The notes: generated by a model from the letters alone, not told the origin. A stretch of 64,000 nucleotides of DNA from Streptomyces sp. GS7 (GCF_009834125.1 NZ_CP047146.1:6007501-6071500); one strand, 5' to 3'; shown: positions 1 through 9,232, counted from the stretch's first letter. Numbers and translations are program-made.

Positions 1-824
1 CCGGGTACGAAGAGGTGCTGGGCCGTTCGGAGGCGCTGCGCGAGCATGTCGAGAACTTCCGCACGGCGCTGGTGCCCGCGCAGAACAAGCACGGTGAGGC
101 GGCCATCGAACTGGCCGCCGGCCATGTCGGCGAGCCCGAGCTGCCGGGTACCTTCGTCGACTACGAGCGCGCGCCGCGGGAGTACGAACTCAGCGTCGCA
201 CAGACCGTGTTGAAGATCCACTCGCGGGTCGCCGACCTCTACAACGACCCGATGAACCAGCTGGACCAGCAGCTGCGGCTCACGGTGGAGGCGCTGCGCG
301 AGCGCCAGGAGCACGAGATGGTCAACAACCGCGAGTTCGGGCTGCTGCACAACGCCGACCTCAAGCAGCGCATCCACACGCGCAACGGCCCGCCCACCCC
401 CGACGACCTGGACGAGCTGATCTCCCGGCGCCGCAAGACCCAGTTCCTGCTGGCGCATCCGCGCACCATCGCGGCCATCGGCCGGGAGTGGAACGCGCGC
501 GGGATCTACCCGGCGAACACCGAGATCGACGGGACGGCGGTGCGCGCCTGGCGGGGCATTCCGCTGCTGCCCTGCAACAAGATCCCGGTCAACCCGGACC
601 AGACCAGCTCGATCCTCGCGATGCGGGTCGGCGAGGAGAACCAGGGCGTGGTGGGGCTGCACCAGACCGGCATCCCGGACGAGTACCGGCCGGGTCTGTC
701 GGTGCGCTTCATGGGCATCAATGAGCAGGCCGTCATCAAGTACCTGGTCAGCGCCTACTATTCGGCGGCGGTTCTGGTGCCGGACGCGCTGGGCGTGCTG
801 GAGGACGTCGAGATCGGCCACTGA
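1..824 (+). CDS. Family 2B encapsulin shell protein (EshA-like), 3' part
   Basis: The reading frame is open from the left edge (codons from base 3), so the gene starts outside the window; about 273 C-terminal residues remain. They match the HK97-fold shell protein of family 2 encapsulins, related to EshA of Streptomyces griseus: a helical stretch with [20 protein letters not shown], then [40 protein letters not shown] and a C-terminal [12 protein letters not shown]. Shell proteins of this family self-assemble into protein nanocompartments; family 2B members carry an inserted cyclic nucleotide-binding domain, which would lie upstream and is not visible. No known cargo gene (terpene cyclase, polyprenyl transferase, cysteine desulfurase) follows directly. 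Family assignment is by recalled sequence similarity. Confidence 0.82.
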   Translation, partial: GYEEVLGRSEALREHVENFRTALVPAQNKHGEAAIELAAGHVGEPELPGTFVDYERAPREYELSVAQTVLKIHSRVADLYNDPMNQLDQQLRLTVEALRERQEHEMVNNREFGLLHNADLKQRIHTRNGPPTPDDLDELISRRRKTQFLLAHPRTIAAIGREWNARGIYPANTEIDGTAVRAWRGIPLLPCNKIPVNPDQTSSILAMRVGEENQGVVGLHQTGIPDEYRPGLSVRFMGINEQAVIKYLVSAYYSAAVLVPDALGVLEDVEIGH

Positions 825-843
825 CCACGCCCCGGCGTGGTCA
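822..843 (+). terminator. Perfect hairpin overlapping the encapsulin stop codon
   Basis: TGACCACGCC and GGCGTGGTCA are perfect 10-bp inverted arms around a 2-base centre, beginning at the TGA stop. There is no T-run, as is common for Streptomyces terminators. It probably ends encapsulin transcription before the amidase gene. Confidence 0.5.
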
Positions 844-1075
844 CTCGGGTGCCGACCGCCGACATCTGTCGCTCCGTCAGAATCGCTGTCCGGCACCCGG
901 GTGACGTCCGATCAGGGGTGATCGGGCTCTTTCGCACCACCGCGGCCCGTCTTTGGTCAAGCCATGGACACAACGGACATTGCCTTGGCAGGGCGCGCAC
1001 TGTTGCGCATGATGAACTCATCGGCATGTGCGTGACATGTATGCGACCACCCCTCGGTCCTTGTCAGGAGTTCAC

Positions 1076-1726
1076 ATGGAGCCCGACCCGCATCTCCCGG
1101 CCCGACGGCGGCTGCTCACCGGCGCGGCCGCGCTCGCCGCGGCCGCCGCACTCACCCCCCTCACCACGGCCACCGCCGCCGCGGCACCCAGGAAACGGGC
1201 CGCACGCGGCGGCGGCGCCTACCCCCCGGTCCACTGGACTCCGGCCAACCCCGCCAACTTCACCGCCGCCCACCGCCCGTCGCGGTACCCGATCGACATG
1301 ATCGTGATCCATGTGACCCAGGAGACCTTCCCGGACACCCTCCGGCTCTTCCAGGACCCCACACACAAGGCCGCCGCGCACTACGTCGTACGGTCCGCCG
1401 ACGGCTACACCGCCCAGTGCGTCCACGAGCGGGACGTCGCCTGGCACGCGGGCAACTGGGACTACAACACCCGCAGCGTCGGCATCGAGCACGAGGGCTG
1501 GATCGACGACCCGAAGTGGTTCACCGACGCCCTCTACACCCGGTCCGCGCTGCTGACCGCCGCCGTCTGCGACCGTTACGGCATCCCCAAGGACCGCGAG
1601 CACATCATCGGGCACGTCGAGGTCCCCGGCACCGACCACAAGGACCCCGGCCCGCACTGGGACTGGGCCCGCTACATGGAACTGGTCAACAGGGCGGCGT
1701 TCTGGGAGAACATCCTGGACATGTGA
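1076..1726 (+). CDS. Tat-exported N-acetylmuramoyl-L-alanine amidase (amidase_2/PGRP fold)
   Basis: A 216-residue secreted zinc amidase, expected to cleave the amide bond between N-acetylmuramic acid and L-Ala of peptidoglycan. The N-terminus carries a twin-arginine-like signal (ARRRLLTGAA, then an Ala-rich hydrophobic core ending near residue 37). The amidase_2 fold shows IVIHVT with zinc ligand H79, SVGIEHEGW, and H180 with D190 in the HVEV...HKDPG region, spaced as in AmpD. ATG 1076 was chosen because CAGGAG lies 5 bases upstream; an in-frame upstream GTG at 1028 has no such site. It has no separate cell-wall-binding domain. The gene stands alone between two hairpins. Confidence 0.9.
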   Translation: MEPDPHLPARRRLLTGAAALAAAAALTPLTTATAAAAPRKRAARGGGAYPPVHWTPANPANFTAAHRPSRYPIDMIVIHVTQETFPDTLRLFQDPTHKAAAHYVVRSADGYTAQCVHERDVAWHAGNWDYNTRSVGIEHEGWIDDPKWFTDALYTRSALLTAAVCDRYGIPKDREHIIGHVEVPGTDHKDPGPHWDWARYMELVNRAAFWENILDM

Positions 1727-1744
1727 CGGGCCGTCACTCAGCCT

Positions 1745-1771
1745 TCGTGCCGCCCGCGTCGGGCGACACGA
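1745..1771 (+). terminator. Hairpin downstream of the amidase gene
   Basis: TCGTGCCGCCCG and CGGGCGACACGA form a 12-bp stem with one mismatch and a 3-base loop, 18 bases after the amidase stop. It has no T-tract; terminator function is inferred from its position. Confidence 0.4.
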
Positions 1772-1866
1772 CGGCCGTTCGGCAGGTGTACGGATTCCCG
1801 ACACCCGCGGGTCATAGTGAGCGCTTCAAGCACCTGCGACAGTTGACGCGACGTCAGGGGGCTCTG

Positions 1867-3114
1867 GTGAAGCAGCGATTCGGCCGGACACGGGCGACGG
1901 CGACGGCGCTGGTCGCGTGGGGCGTCCTGGTCGGCGGCGGACTGGCGGACGGCGGCCGGGCCGTCGCCGCGGACCACGGCATCGAGCGTACGGAAGCGGT
2001 CCGGGTGGCACCCGGCGTGACCTATGACGAGTTCCGCATGAGGCTGCCGCGCGGCACCGTGCACGGCCATCTGCTGACCGTCGACCTGACCGATCCGGAC
2101 GTCTCGGTCGACCTGCTGTACCCCGCGGCGGTCGCCGAGCGCGCCCCGGTATCCGAGCTGGCCGACGACGAGGACGCGGTGGGGGCCGTCAACGGCGACT
2201 TCTTCGACATCAGCGAGGCCCAGCACCCGGGCGTCGAGGTGACCGGTGCCCCGGTCGGGCCCGCGGTGGCCTCGGGGCGGGAGCTGAAGGGCGCGGTGCC
2301 GAACGGCCAGCGGTTCGGTCCTGTATTGCCGCCCGGTGCGACCACCGAGGACGTCCTCGCCGTCGGCCGCGACCACCGGGCCCGGCTGGACCGGCTGGCG
2401 CTGCGCGGCACGGTCCGCAGCGCCGAGGGCTCCTGGCCGCTGCGCGGGCTGAACCAGTACGCGCTGCCGGTGGGCGGGATCGGCGCGTACACCGCGGCAT
2501 GGGGCCCGGTGTCCCGCAGGCGCGCGGTCTGCGGCACCGACACCGACCGGAGCGCGGGGTGCGCCAAGGACACCGCCGCGGTCACGGTCCGGCACGGGCG
2601 GGTGGCCAAGGTGGGCGGCCCGCCGGGCCGCGGCGGGATCGCGGCCGGGAGCGTGGTGCTGCTGGGCCGGGAGGAGGGAGCGCGGCGGCTGCGCACGCTG
2701 CGTGTCGGCGAGCGGGTGCGGATCGGCCACGGGCTGGTCGGGCAGCGGCCGGGCCTGCCGCGGTTCGCGGTCGGCGGCTTTCCGATCGTGCGGAACGCCC
2801 GTCCGGTGGGCGGTCTGAACACCGCCGCGGTGACGATGCGGACCTCCGTGGGCATCGCGGACCGGGGCCGGACGCTGTACCTGATGGCGACGGACGGGGA
2901 GAAGGGACGGCACCAGACGGGGCTGACGGTGCGGGAGCTGGCGGAGCTGATGCTGCGGCTGGGGGCCGGGGAGGCGATGGATCTGGACGGCGGCGGATCG
3001 TCGACGTTCGTCAGCCGCGACCCGGACGACCAGGAGCTGCGGGTGCGCAACCATCCGTCGACCGGCAAGGAGCGGCCGGTGGCGAACGCCATCGGGGTCT
3101 TCTCCACCGAGTGA
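1867..3114 (+). CDS. Secreted phosphodiester glycosidase family protein (NAGPA/DUF2233 domain)
   Basis: A 415-residue exported protein. An N-terminal signal (MKQRFGRTR... followed by a hydrophobic stretch ending near AVAAD) leads into a NAGPA-type domain. Diagnostic segments are GAVNGDFFDI, AVGGFPIVRNA and, near the C-terminus, AMDLDGGGSSTF, the family's conserved Asp/Gly motif. Related proteins hydrolyse sugar-phosphate diester bonds (the mammalian enzyme uncovers mannose 6-phosphate) and bacterial ones are thought to act on cell-surface polymers; the substrate here is unknown. GTG 1867 is preceded by a G-rich site (CAGGGGG). An in-frame extension reaches back to 1417 but lies over the amidase gene and was not accepted. 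Confidence 0.85.
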   Translation: MKQRFGRTRATATALVAWGVLVGGGLADGGRAVAADHGIERTEAVRVAPGVTYDEFRMRLPRGTVHGHLLTVDLTDPDVSVDLLYPAAVAERAPVSELADDEDAVGAVNGDFFDISEAQHPGVEVTGAPVGPAVASGRELKGAVPNGQRFGPVLPPGATTEDVLAVGRDHRARLDRLALRGTVRSAEGSWPLRGLNQYALPVGGIGAYTAAWGPVSRRRAVCGTDTDRSAGCAKDTAAVTVRHGRVAKVGGPPGRGGIAAGSVVLLGREEGARRLRTLRVGERVRIGHGLVGQRPGLPRFAVGGFPIVRNARPVGGLNTAAVTMRTSVGIADRGRTLYLMATDGEKGRHQTGLTVRELAELMLRLGAGEAMDLDGGGSSTFVSRDPDDQELRVRNHPSTGKERPVANAIGVFSTE

Positions 3115-3213
3115 TCGCGCCCGCGGCCGGCGGCGAGGAGGCCGCCGAAGCCGATCAGGGCAGGGGGCACGGTCAGCGACCGCGCGGTCACGGTGGCCGG
3201 GTGCGGGCCGGCG

Positions 3214-3414
3214 TCAGGGGCGCACGCTGCTGACGACGTCGGCCGCGCCGGCCAGCCCGTGGTGGATGTCCGGGGCGAGGCTGCTGCCCGCCAGATAGAA
3301 CCCGAGCAGCCCGCAGACCAGGGCGTGTGAGAACTTGAGCTTGCCGCTGCGCAGGAAGATCACCATCAGGACCACCAGCAGCAGGATCACCGAGACGGAC
3401 ACGGCCACGGCCAC
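3214..3414 (-). CDS. Small two-helix membrane protein of unknown function
   Basis: About 66 residues (VAVAVSVSVILLLVVLMVIF then FSHALVCGLLGFYLAGSSLA), giving two hydrophobic helices separated by a basic RSGKLK turn, with a soluble C-terminal tail. I recognise no function. GAGGAGG lies at 3419-3425; GTG 3414 (spacing 4) and GTG 3408 (spacing 10) are both possible starts. The longer open frame to 3594 has no signal and runs over the tRNA-like sequence, so it was not used. The gene converges with the glycosidase gene. Confidence 0.6.
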   Translation of the reverse strand: MAVAVSVSVILLLVVLMVIFLRSGKLKFSHALVCGLLGFYLAGSSLAPDIHHGLAGAADVVSSVRP

Positions 3415-3753
3415 CACACCTCCTCGACCGCCGCCCGAACAGGCGGCAAGAGATGGCCAGTTTGGCGCATTTCCAGGTATGTCCGGTTCGAGTCCGGGTG
3501 CTCCAAACAGGTGATCACTACGGGTCACGGGGCGTTGGCGGGGATTTCTTCCGGCGCCGCGGCGCGCGCCCGTCCCGCGTCGGCGGGACCTCAACTTCCC
3601 GGCGCATCACCACTGTTCACGGACTGACCCACAACTCGGCGAAGTTGTGGCATGGATCACATCACTCCCCGCAACGGAGTGTTGCGAAAGTCCGTCTTAG
3701 CGGCCGACATTGCCGCCGTTCCTCCCCCCACCGCAGACGGAAAGTCCCTGCCC
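3415..3753. other. Intergenic region of about 340 bases
   Basis: It holds the ribosome binding site of the minus-strand membrane protein at its left edge, a tRNA 3'-half-like sequence at 3482-3505 and the promoter region of the plus-strand lipoprotein on the right. The part around 3610-3720 is less GC-rich than its surroundings and likely carries promoter elements. No convincing gene was seen. Confidence 0.6.
3482..3505 (+). other. tRNA T-arm-like relic
   Basis: TCCGG-TTCGAGT-CCGGG forms a canonical T-arm (5-bp stem with one G-U pair and a 7-base loop), followed by TGCTCC and A as in an acceptor 3' strand plus discriminator. A matching 5' acceptor strand (GGAGCA) and an anticodon arm are not found in the preceding 80 bases, so this is not an intact tRNA. 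It could be a relic of a tRNA or an attachment-site copy of a tRNA 3' end, or chance. Confidence 0.35.
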
Positions 3754-4575
3754 ATGAGCCAGAGCCCCGACCGGCACCGCCGGCCGACACGGTCGTTCTA
3801 TGCCGCTCTCGCGCTGGTACCGCTGATCGGGCTCGGCACGCTCGCGGCGTGCGACGCCACCAAGGCGTCGGCGTCCCAGGGGCAGCCGGTGAAAGTGGGG
3901 CTGGGGGCGGCCAGCGGGACGGCGACGGTGCAGGCCGGGGACCGGCTGCGGGTAAGCGCGGACGGCGGTGTGCTGACCGAGGTGACGGTGACCGACCCCC
4001 AGGGCCGGCAGCTGGTCGGCGGGCTCTCCGGAGGCGGGACGGTGTGGACGTCGCGGGCCAAGGCGGCGCCGGAGACCAAGTACTCCGTACTCGCCCGTAC
4101 GAAGAACCCGCAGGGCGACACCGGCGAGGCGAAGGAGTCGCTGACCACCGGCAAGGTGGCCAAGCGGAACCGGGCGAGGCTCAGCCCCGCCCCGCACGGC
4201 GATGTGGTCGGCGTCACCGAGCCGATCACCCTCACCTTCGCCTTCCCGGTGACCCAGCGGGCGGCGGTGGAGCGGCGGCTGAAGGTGATCACCGACCACC
4301 CCACCGAGGGGTCGTGGAGCTGGGCGCGCACCAGGGACGGCAAGGACCGGATCGCCTGGCGGCCAGAGGACGCGTGGCAGCCAGGGACCAAAGTCACACT
4401 GCGCGCCGAACTCAACGGCGTGGACTCCGGCGGCGGCCGTTTCTTCACCAAGGACTACGGTCTGAGCTTCACCATCGGCCGGAGCGGGGCGGTGCGGGCG
4501 GACCTCGATGCGGGCGCCTACACCACTCCCGGACTCGGACTTACGCCTGCTTTATGGCAAGGTCCAGGTGGGTGA
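3754..4575 (+). pseudogene. Ig-like domain lipoprotein; L,D-transpeptidase lacking its catalytic domain
   Basis: The 273-residue product starts with a lipoprotein signal (basic RHRRPTR, hydrophobic core, lipobox LAAC) and continues with the two Ig-like domains that precede the YkuD domain in actinobacterial Ldt enzymes (for example PITLTFAFPVTQRAAVE and TKVTLRAELNGVDSGGGRFF). The family then needs a YkuD domain of about 130 residues with an SHGC-type cysteine motif. Here the frame runs only about 25 residues past SFTIGRS and ends in an unrelated tail containing a rare TTA codon (4552-4554). Only 175 bases separate the stop from lysX, so the catalytic domain cannot lie in another frame. A truncating deletion is inferred; cross-linking activity is not expected. 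ATG 3754 fits the signal peptide. Confidence 0.65.
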
Positions 4576-4750
4576 CCCCCATGAACGGCCGCCGAACCCT
4601 CCGTACGAGGGAGAGACAACAGGAGGGACGGAATCGGAGACTGGATGGTCGGCCGGTCCCGTCGGCAGCAGCACAGCAGCAAACCAGTGGCAGGAATACA
4701 GGGCCCCTTGTGTCGAGCCGCTGACCCCTTTCAGAGCCTAATGTGACGGA

Positions 4751-7700
4751 ATGAGCACCGTGCAGGACCAGGATCAACTCACGGGGTGGCGGCGCTTCCG
4801 GCGCCGCATCCCGAATGGCTTCGCCATCATCTTCAGCGTGCTGGGGCTTTTCTGCGCCCTGACGGCGCTGATCGGGCCCCTTCGGCGCGCGTTCCACTCG
4901 GTGATCTACTGGCTGGACGCGCTCACCATCCCGGTGACCCCGAACTTCGCGTACGCGGTCTTCCTCTTCCTGCTGGGCGCGGCGATGGCCGCGCGCAAGC
5001 GGGTCGCCCTGTGGTTTGTTGTCGCGTACATGATGCTGAACGTCCTGGCGGACGCGCTGTTCCTCGCCGCCGGGTACTGGGAGTACAGCATCTCCCTGGT
5101 GCTGTGCGCCGGGGCGCTGGTGCTGCTGCTCGTCGCGCACCGGGAGTTCTACGCGATCACCCGGCGCGGTGCGTTCCTGCGGGCCTCCCTGGTGCTGGGC
5201 GCCGGGCTCGTGGTGGCCGTGCTGCTCGGCTGGGGGCTGGTCTCACTGACGCCCGGGTCGCTGGAGCACGGCGGCGGCAACCGTCTGCTGTGGGCCGCCA
5301 ACCGCGTCTGCGGCGGGCTGGTCGGCGGCCGGATCGTCGAGGGACACCCGCCGCACTGGACCGGTACCGTCCTCGGACTGCTGGGCGCGCTGGCGCTGCT
5401 GAACGCCGCCGCCACCCTCTTCCGCTCGCAGCGGATGGAAGCCGCGCTGCACGGCGACGAGGAGGCCCGCATCCGGGCACTGCTGAACAAGTACGGCAGC
5501 CAGGACTCGCTGGGCTACTTCGCCACCCGCCGGGACAAGGCCGTGGTCTTCTCCCCCAGCGGCAAGGCCGCCGTGACCTACCGCGTGGAGACCGGCGTCT
5601 GCCTGGCCAGTGGTGACCCGGTCGGTGACCGCGAGGCATGGGCCCCGGCCATCGAGGCATGGCTGGAGGTCGCCGGACGCTACGGCTGGCAGCCCGCCGT
5701 CATGGGCGCCAGCGAGGACGGTGCGAAGGCGTTCGCCCGCGCCGGGATGGGCGCGCTGCAGCTCGGTGACGAGGCGATCCTGCACGTCGCCGGGTTCGAC
5801 CTGGACGGCCGTGAGATGCGGGTCACCCGCCAGGCCGTCAACCGCGTCGAGCGGACCGGCGCGACCTTCCGCGTACGGCGCCACTCCGAGCTAACCGACA
5901 CGGAGATGCAGGAGGTCATCCACCGCGCGGACGCCTGGCGCGACACCGAGACCGAACGCGGCTTCTCGATGGCGCTGGACCGGCTGGGCGACGATCAGGA
6001 CGGCGACTGCCTGCTGGCCGAGGCGTTCGACGGCGACGGCAAGATGATCGCGCTGCTCTCCTTCGTCCCGTGGGGCAAGGACGGCATCTCGCTGGACCTG
6101 ATGCGCCGCGACCGCAGCGCGCCCAACGGCGTGATGGAGTTCATGGTCGCCCAGCTGTGCGCCCAGGCCGGCACGCTCGGGGTGCGGCGGATCTCGCTGA
6201 ACTTCGCGGTCTTCCGGTCCGCCTTCGAGGAGGGCGCCCGGATCGGTGCCGGTCCGGTGCTGAAGTTCTGGCGCCGGCTGCTGCTGTTCTTCTCCCGCTG
6301 GTGGCAGCTGGAGGCGCTCTACCGCTCGAACTCGAAGTACCTCCCGGAGTGGTACCCGCGGTTCCTGTGCTACGCGGACGCCGGTGCGCTGGCCCGGATC
6401 GGTATGGCCTCCGGTATCGCCGAGGGCTTCGTGGCCGTGCCGAGCCTGGGCAAGCTGTGGGGCAAGGGGCACAAGAAGCGGGTGCTGGCCCCGGCGAGCA
6501 CCGCGGGCCTGCCGTCGCTGGACGAGCTGGGCCTGGTGCAGGCGCCGCCGGCCGGCGAGAAGGAGCTGCGGGAGCAGGAGCTGGCCGCGCTGCCCGAGCA
6601 GGTGCGAGTGCGGCACCGCAAGCTGGAGCGGCTGCGGGAGGCCGGCACGGACCCGTACCCGGTCGGCGTGCAGCGGACGCACACCCTCGGCCAGGTCTGC
6701 GAGGAGCACCGGGAGCTGGCGGCCGGGGAGCGTACCGGCAAGACCGTCACCGTCGCCGGGCGGGTGCTGCTCACCCGCGACCACGGCGGCGTGCTGTTCG
6801 CGGTGCTGCGGGACTGGTCGGGCGATCTCCAGATCGCGCTGACCCGGGACGGCAGCGGCGCCGAGCTGCTGGAGCGCTTCGCCGAGGACGTGGACCTCGG
6901 TGACCACGTCGAGGCCGAGGGCGAGGTCGGCACCAGCGACCGCGGCGAGCTGACCGTGTTCGTGACCCGGTGGCGGCTGACCGCAAAGTGCCTGCGCCCG
7001 CTGCCGGACAAGCGGCGCGGTCTGTCCGACCCGGAGGCCAAGGTCCGCCAGCGGTATGTGGACCTGGTCGTCTCGCCGGACGCGCGGGACAACGTGCGGG
7101 CGCGCAGCACGGCAGTGCAGGCGCTGCGCCAGGGGCTGATCGAACGCGGCTACCTGGAGGTCGAGACCCCGATGCTCCAGCAGATCCACGGTGGCGCCAA
7201 CGCCCGCCCGTTCCAGACCCACATCAACGCCTACGACCTGGACCTGTATCTGCGGATCGCGCCGGAGCTGTACCTCAAGCGGCTCTGCGTGGGCGGTATG
7301 GAGAAGGTCTTCGAGATGGGGCGGACGTTCCGCAACGAGGGCATCTCGTACAAGCACAACCCCGAGTTCACGATGCTGGAGGCGTACCAGGCGTTCGCCG
7401 ACTACGACGTGATGCTCAACCTGACCCGGGAGCTGATCCAGGGCGCGGCGGTCGCGGCGTTCGGCAGCGCCACGGCCCGCAAGGCGGACAAGAACGGGCG
7501 GCTGGTCGAGCACGACATCTCGGGCGTCTGGCCGGTCAAGACCGTCTACGGCGCGATCTCCGAGGCACTGGGCGAGGAGGTCGACGCGGACACCGACCCC
7601 GACGTGCTGCGGCGGCTGTGCAACGCCTCGTCGGTGCCGGTGAAGCCGGAGATGGGCCGGGGCGACATCGTGCTGGAGATGTACGAGCGGCTGGTCGAGG

Positions 7701-8068
7701 AGAAGACCACGCTGCCGACCTTCTACAAGGACTTCCCCACCGATGTCTCGCCGCTGACGCGTCAGCACCGGGTCGACCCGCGGCTCGCCGAGCGCTGGGA
7801 CCTGGTCGCGTTCGGCACCGAACTGGGCACCGCCTACTCGGAGTTGACCGACCCGGTCGAGCAGCGGCGGCGGCTCACCGCGCAGTCGCTGCTGGCGGCC
7901 GGCGGTGACCCGGAGGCGATGGAGCTGGACGAGGACTTCCTCCAGGCCCTGGAGTACGCGATGCCGCCGACCGGTGGTCTGGGCATCGGCGTGGACCGGC
8001 TGGTGATGTTCCTGACCGGTCTGTCGATCCGCGAGACGCTGCCGTTCCCGCTGGTGCGCAGGCGCTGA
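4751..8068 (+). CDS. lysX: Bifunctional lysylphosphatidylglycerol synthetase/lysine-tRNA ligase LysX
   Basis: A 1105-residue membrane fusion. Residues about 20-220 contain several transmembrane helices; about 235-530 form the DUF2156/MprF-like lysyltransferase domain; after a linker, an OB-fold and a class II LysRS core fill about 590-1105. Motif 2 is seen as FRNEGISYKHNPEF near residue 860 and motif 3 as GLGIGVDRLVMFLTG near 1076. LysX charges tRNA with lysine and transfers lysine to phosphatidylglycerol, reducing negative charge on the membrane and giving resistance to cationic peptides (known for Mycobacterium tuberculosis LysX). Many Streptomyces carry this in addition to housekeeping lysS, which would lie elsewhere. 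The ribosome binding site is weak (GACGGA). The 3' end is closed by a strong stem-loop. Confidence 0.93.
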   Translation: MSTVQDQDQLTGWRRFRRRIPNGFAIIFSVLGLFCALTALIGPLRRAFHSVIYWLDALTIPVTPNFAYAVFLFLLGAAMAARKRVALWFVVAYMMLNVLADALFLAAGYWEYSISLVLCAGALVLLLVAHREFYAITRRGAFLRASLVLGAGLVVAVLLGWGLVSLTPGSLEHGGGNRLLWAANRVCGGLVGGRIVEGHPPHWTGTVLGLLGALALLNAAATLFRSQRMEAALHGDEEARIRALLNKYGSQDSLGYFATRRDKAVVFSPSGKAAVTYRVETGVCLASGDPVGDREAWAPAIEAWLEVAGRYGWQPAVMGASEDGAKAFARAGMGALQLGDEAILHVAGFDLDGREMRVTRQAVNRVERTGATFRVRRHSELTDTEMQEVIHRADAWRDTETERGFSMALDRLGDDQDGDCLLAEAFDGDGKMIALLSFVPWGKDGISLDLMRRDRSAPNGVMEFMVAQLCAQAGTLGVRRISLNFAVFRSAFEEGARIGAGPVLKFWRRLLLFFSRWWQLEALYRSNSKYLPEWYPRFLCYADAGALARIGMASGIAEGFVAVPSLGKLWGKGHKKRVLAPASTAGLPSLDELGLVQAPPAGEKELREQELAALPEQVRVRHRKLERLREAGTDPYPVGVQRTHTLGQVCEEHRELAAGERTGKTVTVAGRVLLTRDHGGVLFAVLRDWSGDLQIALTRDGSGAELLERFAEDVDLGDHVEAEGEVGTSDRGELTVFVTRWRLTAKCLRPLPDKRRGLSDPEAKVRQRYVDLVVSPDARDNVRARSTAVQALRQGLIERGYLEVETPMLQQIHGGANARPFQTHINAYDLDLYLRIAPELYLKRLCVGGMEKVFEMGRTFRNEGISYKHNPEFTMLEAYQAFADYDVMLNLTRELIQGAAVAAFGSATARKADKNGRLVEHDISGVWPVKTVYGAISEALGEEVDADTDPDVLRRLCNASSVPVKPEMGRGDIVLEMYERLVEEKTTLPTFYKDFPTDVSPLTRQHRVDPRLAERWDLVAFGTELGTAYSELTDPVEQRRRLTAQSLLAAGGDPEAMELDEDFLQALEYAMPPTGGLGIGVDRLVMFLTGLSIRETLPFPLVRRR

Positions 8069-8140
8069 CCGCGCGCAGTGCCGACGTCCGGACCTTCCCG
8101 TCCGGACGCGCGGGGCTCCGCCCCGGACCTCGGTCCTCAA

Positions 8141-8181
8141 GCGCCGGGCGGGCTGGATTTTCCAGCCCGCCCGGCGCTTTT
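8141..8181. terminator. Strong 17-bp stem-loop terminator between convergent genes
   Basis: GCGCCGGGCGGGCTGGA and TCCAGCCCGCCCGGCGC pair perfectly around a TTT loop and are followed by TTTT. It lies between lysX (plus) and the dehydrogenase (minus), and probably terminates both directions. Confidence 0.85.
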
Positions 8182-8196
8182 GGTACGGGTTGCTTG

Positions 8197-9222
8197 TTAC
8201 TTGTTGGCCTGGTGGCGGAGGGGTTCGCCGCGCAGGTAGCGGCCGACGTCGCCGGCGACGATCTCCGCGGCCTTGTGGGCGACCTGCCGGCTGCCGCCCG
8301 CGATGTGCGGGGTGAGGACGACGCGGGGGGCGGTCAGCAGGCGGGAGCCGGCCGGGATCGGCTCCTCGGGGAAGACGTCGAGGCCGGCGCCGGCCAACTG
8401 CCCGGATTCCAGGGCGTCGCAGACCGCGTCGTAGTCCAGCAGCGCGCCCCGGGCGCAGTTGACGAGCACCGCGCCGCGCGGCATCGCGGCGAGTTGGTCG
8501 CGGCCGATCATGCCGGTGGTCTCCGGGGTGACCCGGGCGTGCAGCGAGACGATGCGGGAGCGGGTGAGCAGGTCGTCGAGGGAGACCTGCTCGGCGATGC
8601 CGGCCAGCGCTTCGGGGCGCACGTAGGGGTCGTGGACGAGGACGTGGGCGCCCATGGCGTGCAGGACCCTGGCGACGCGGCTGCCGATGGCGCCGAAGCC
8701 GATCAGGCCGACGGTGGCGCCGTCGATCTCGATGCCGCAGTTGTCGTAGTCGTAGTAGTCGCCGCGCCAGACACCGCGGCGCAGGTCGGTGTGGGTGTCG
8801 CCGACGCCGCGGGCGGCGGCCAGCAGCAGGGTGAGGGTGTGTTCGGCGGTGGCGGTGGCGTTGCGGCCGGGGGCGTGGCAGACGGCGACGCCGTGCCGGG
8901 TGGCGGCTGCGAGGTTGGCGTTGACCGGGCCGCCGCGGCTGGTGCAGAAGAGCCGGAGATCGGGGCAGTGGGCGAGGATGCGCTCGGTCAGCGGGCCGTG
9001 TTCGGTGACGCAGATCTCGACGCCCTGGAGGGCCTCGATCATCTCGTCCTCGGTGCCGGACGCCTCAATGACCTCGGCGACCGGGCCGAAGGGGGTGTGC
9101 GGCCAGCCGAACTGGATCTCGCGTATCTCCAGGGGCGTGTCCCCGGCCGCCGTGCGTACGGCGGCGCTGAACAGGCTCGGGCGGATGAAGTGGTTGCCGG
9201 CGGCGAGGACGGTGGTGGTCAT
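8197..9222 (-). CDS. D-isomer-specific 2-hydroxyacid dehydrogenase
   Basis: A 341-residue NAD-dependent dehydrogenase of the phosphoglycerate/glyoxylate reductase type. The Rossmann dinucleotide motif is GLIGFGAIGSRVARVL. Catalytic residues are visible as Arg in SLHARVTPETTG, Glu in VFPEEPI and His in LTPHIAGGS. ATG 9222 (MTTTVLAAGNHF) was preferred over the upstream ATG 9267 because the family homology starts there. It lies 127 bases behind the histidine phosphatase on the same strand, and probably belongs to the polyol locus, acting on a hydroxyacid or keto-acid intermediate; the exact substrate cannot be read from sequence. Confidence 0.85.
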   Translation of the reverse strand: MTTTVLAAGNHFIRPSLFSAAVRTAAGDTPLEIREIQFGWPHTPFGPVAEVIEASGTEDEMIEALQGVEICVTEHGPLTERILAHCPDLRLFCTSRGGPVNANLAAATRHGVAVCHAPGRNATATAEHTLTLLLAAARGVGDTHTDLRRGVWRGDYYDYDNCGIEIDGATVGLIGFGAIGSRVARVLHAMGAHVLVHDPYVRPEALAGIAEQVSLDDLLTRSRIVSLHARVTPETTGMIGRDQLAAMPRGAVLVNCARGALLDYDAVCDALESGQLAGAGLDVFPEEPIPAGSRLLTAPRVVLTPHIAGGSRQVAHKAAEIVAGDVGRYLRGEPLRHQANK

Positions 9223-9232
9223 GCCACAACCT

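Noticed and set aside
1..824. Prophage capsid gene
   Set aside because: The HK97-like protein matches family 2B encapsulins, and no phage portal, terminase or tail gene is present.
3482..3505. Intact tRNA gene
   Set aside because: Only a T-arm and acceptor 3' strand are present; no matching 5' strand, D-arm pairing or anticodon arm.
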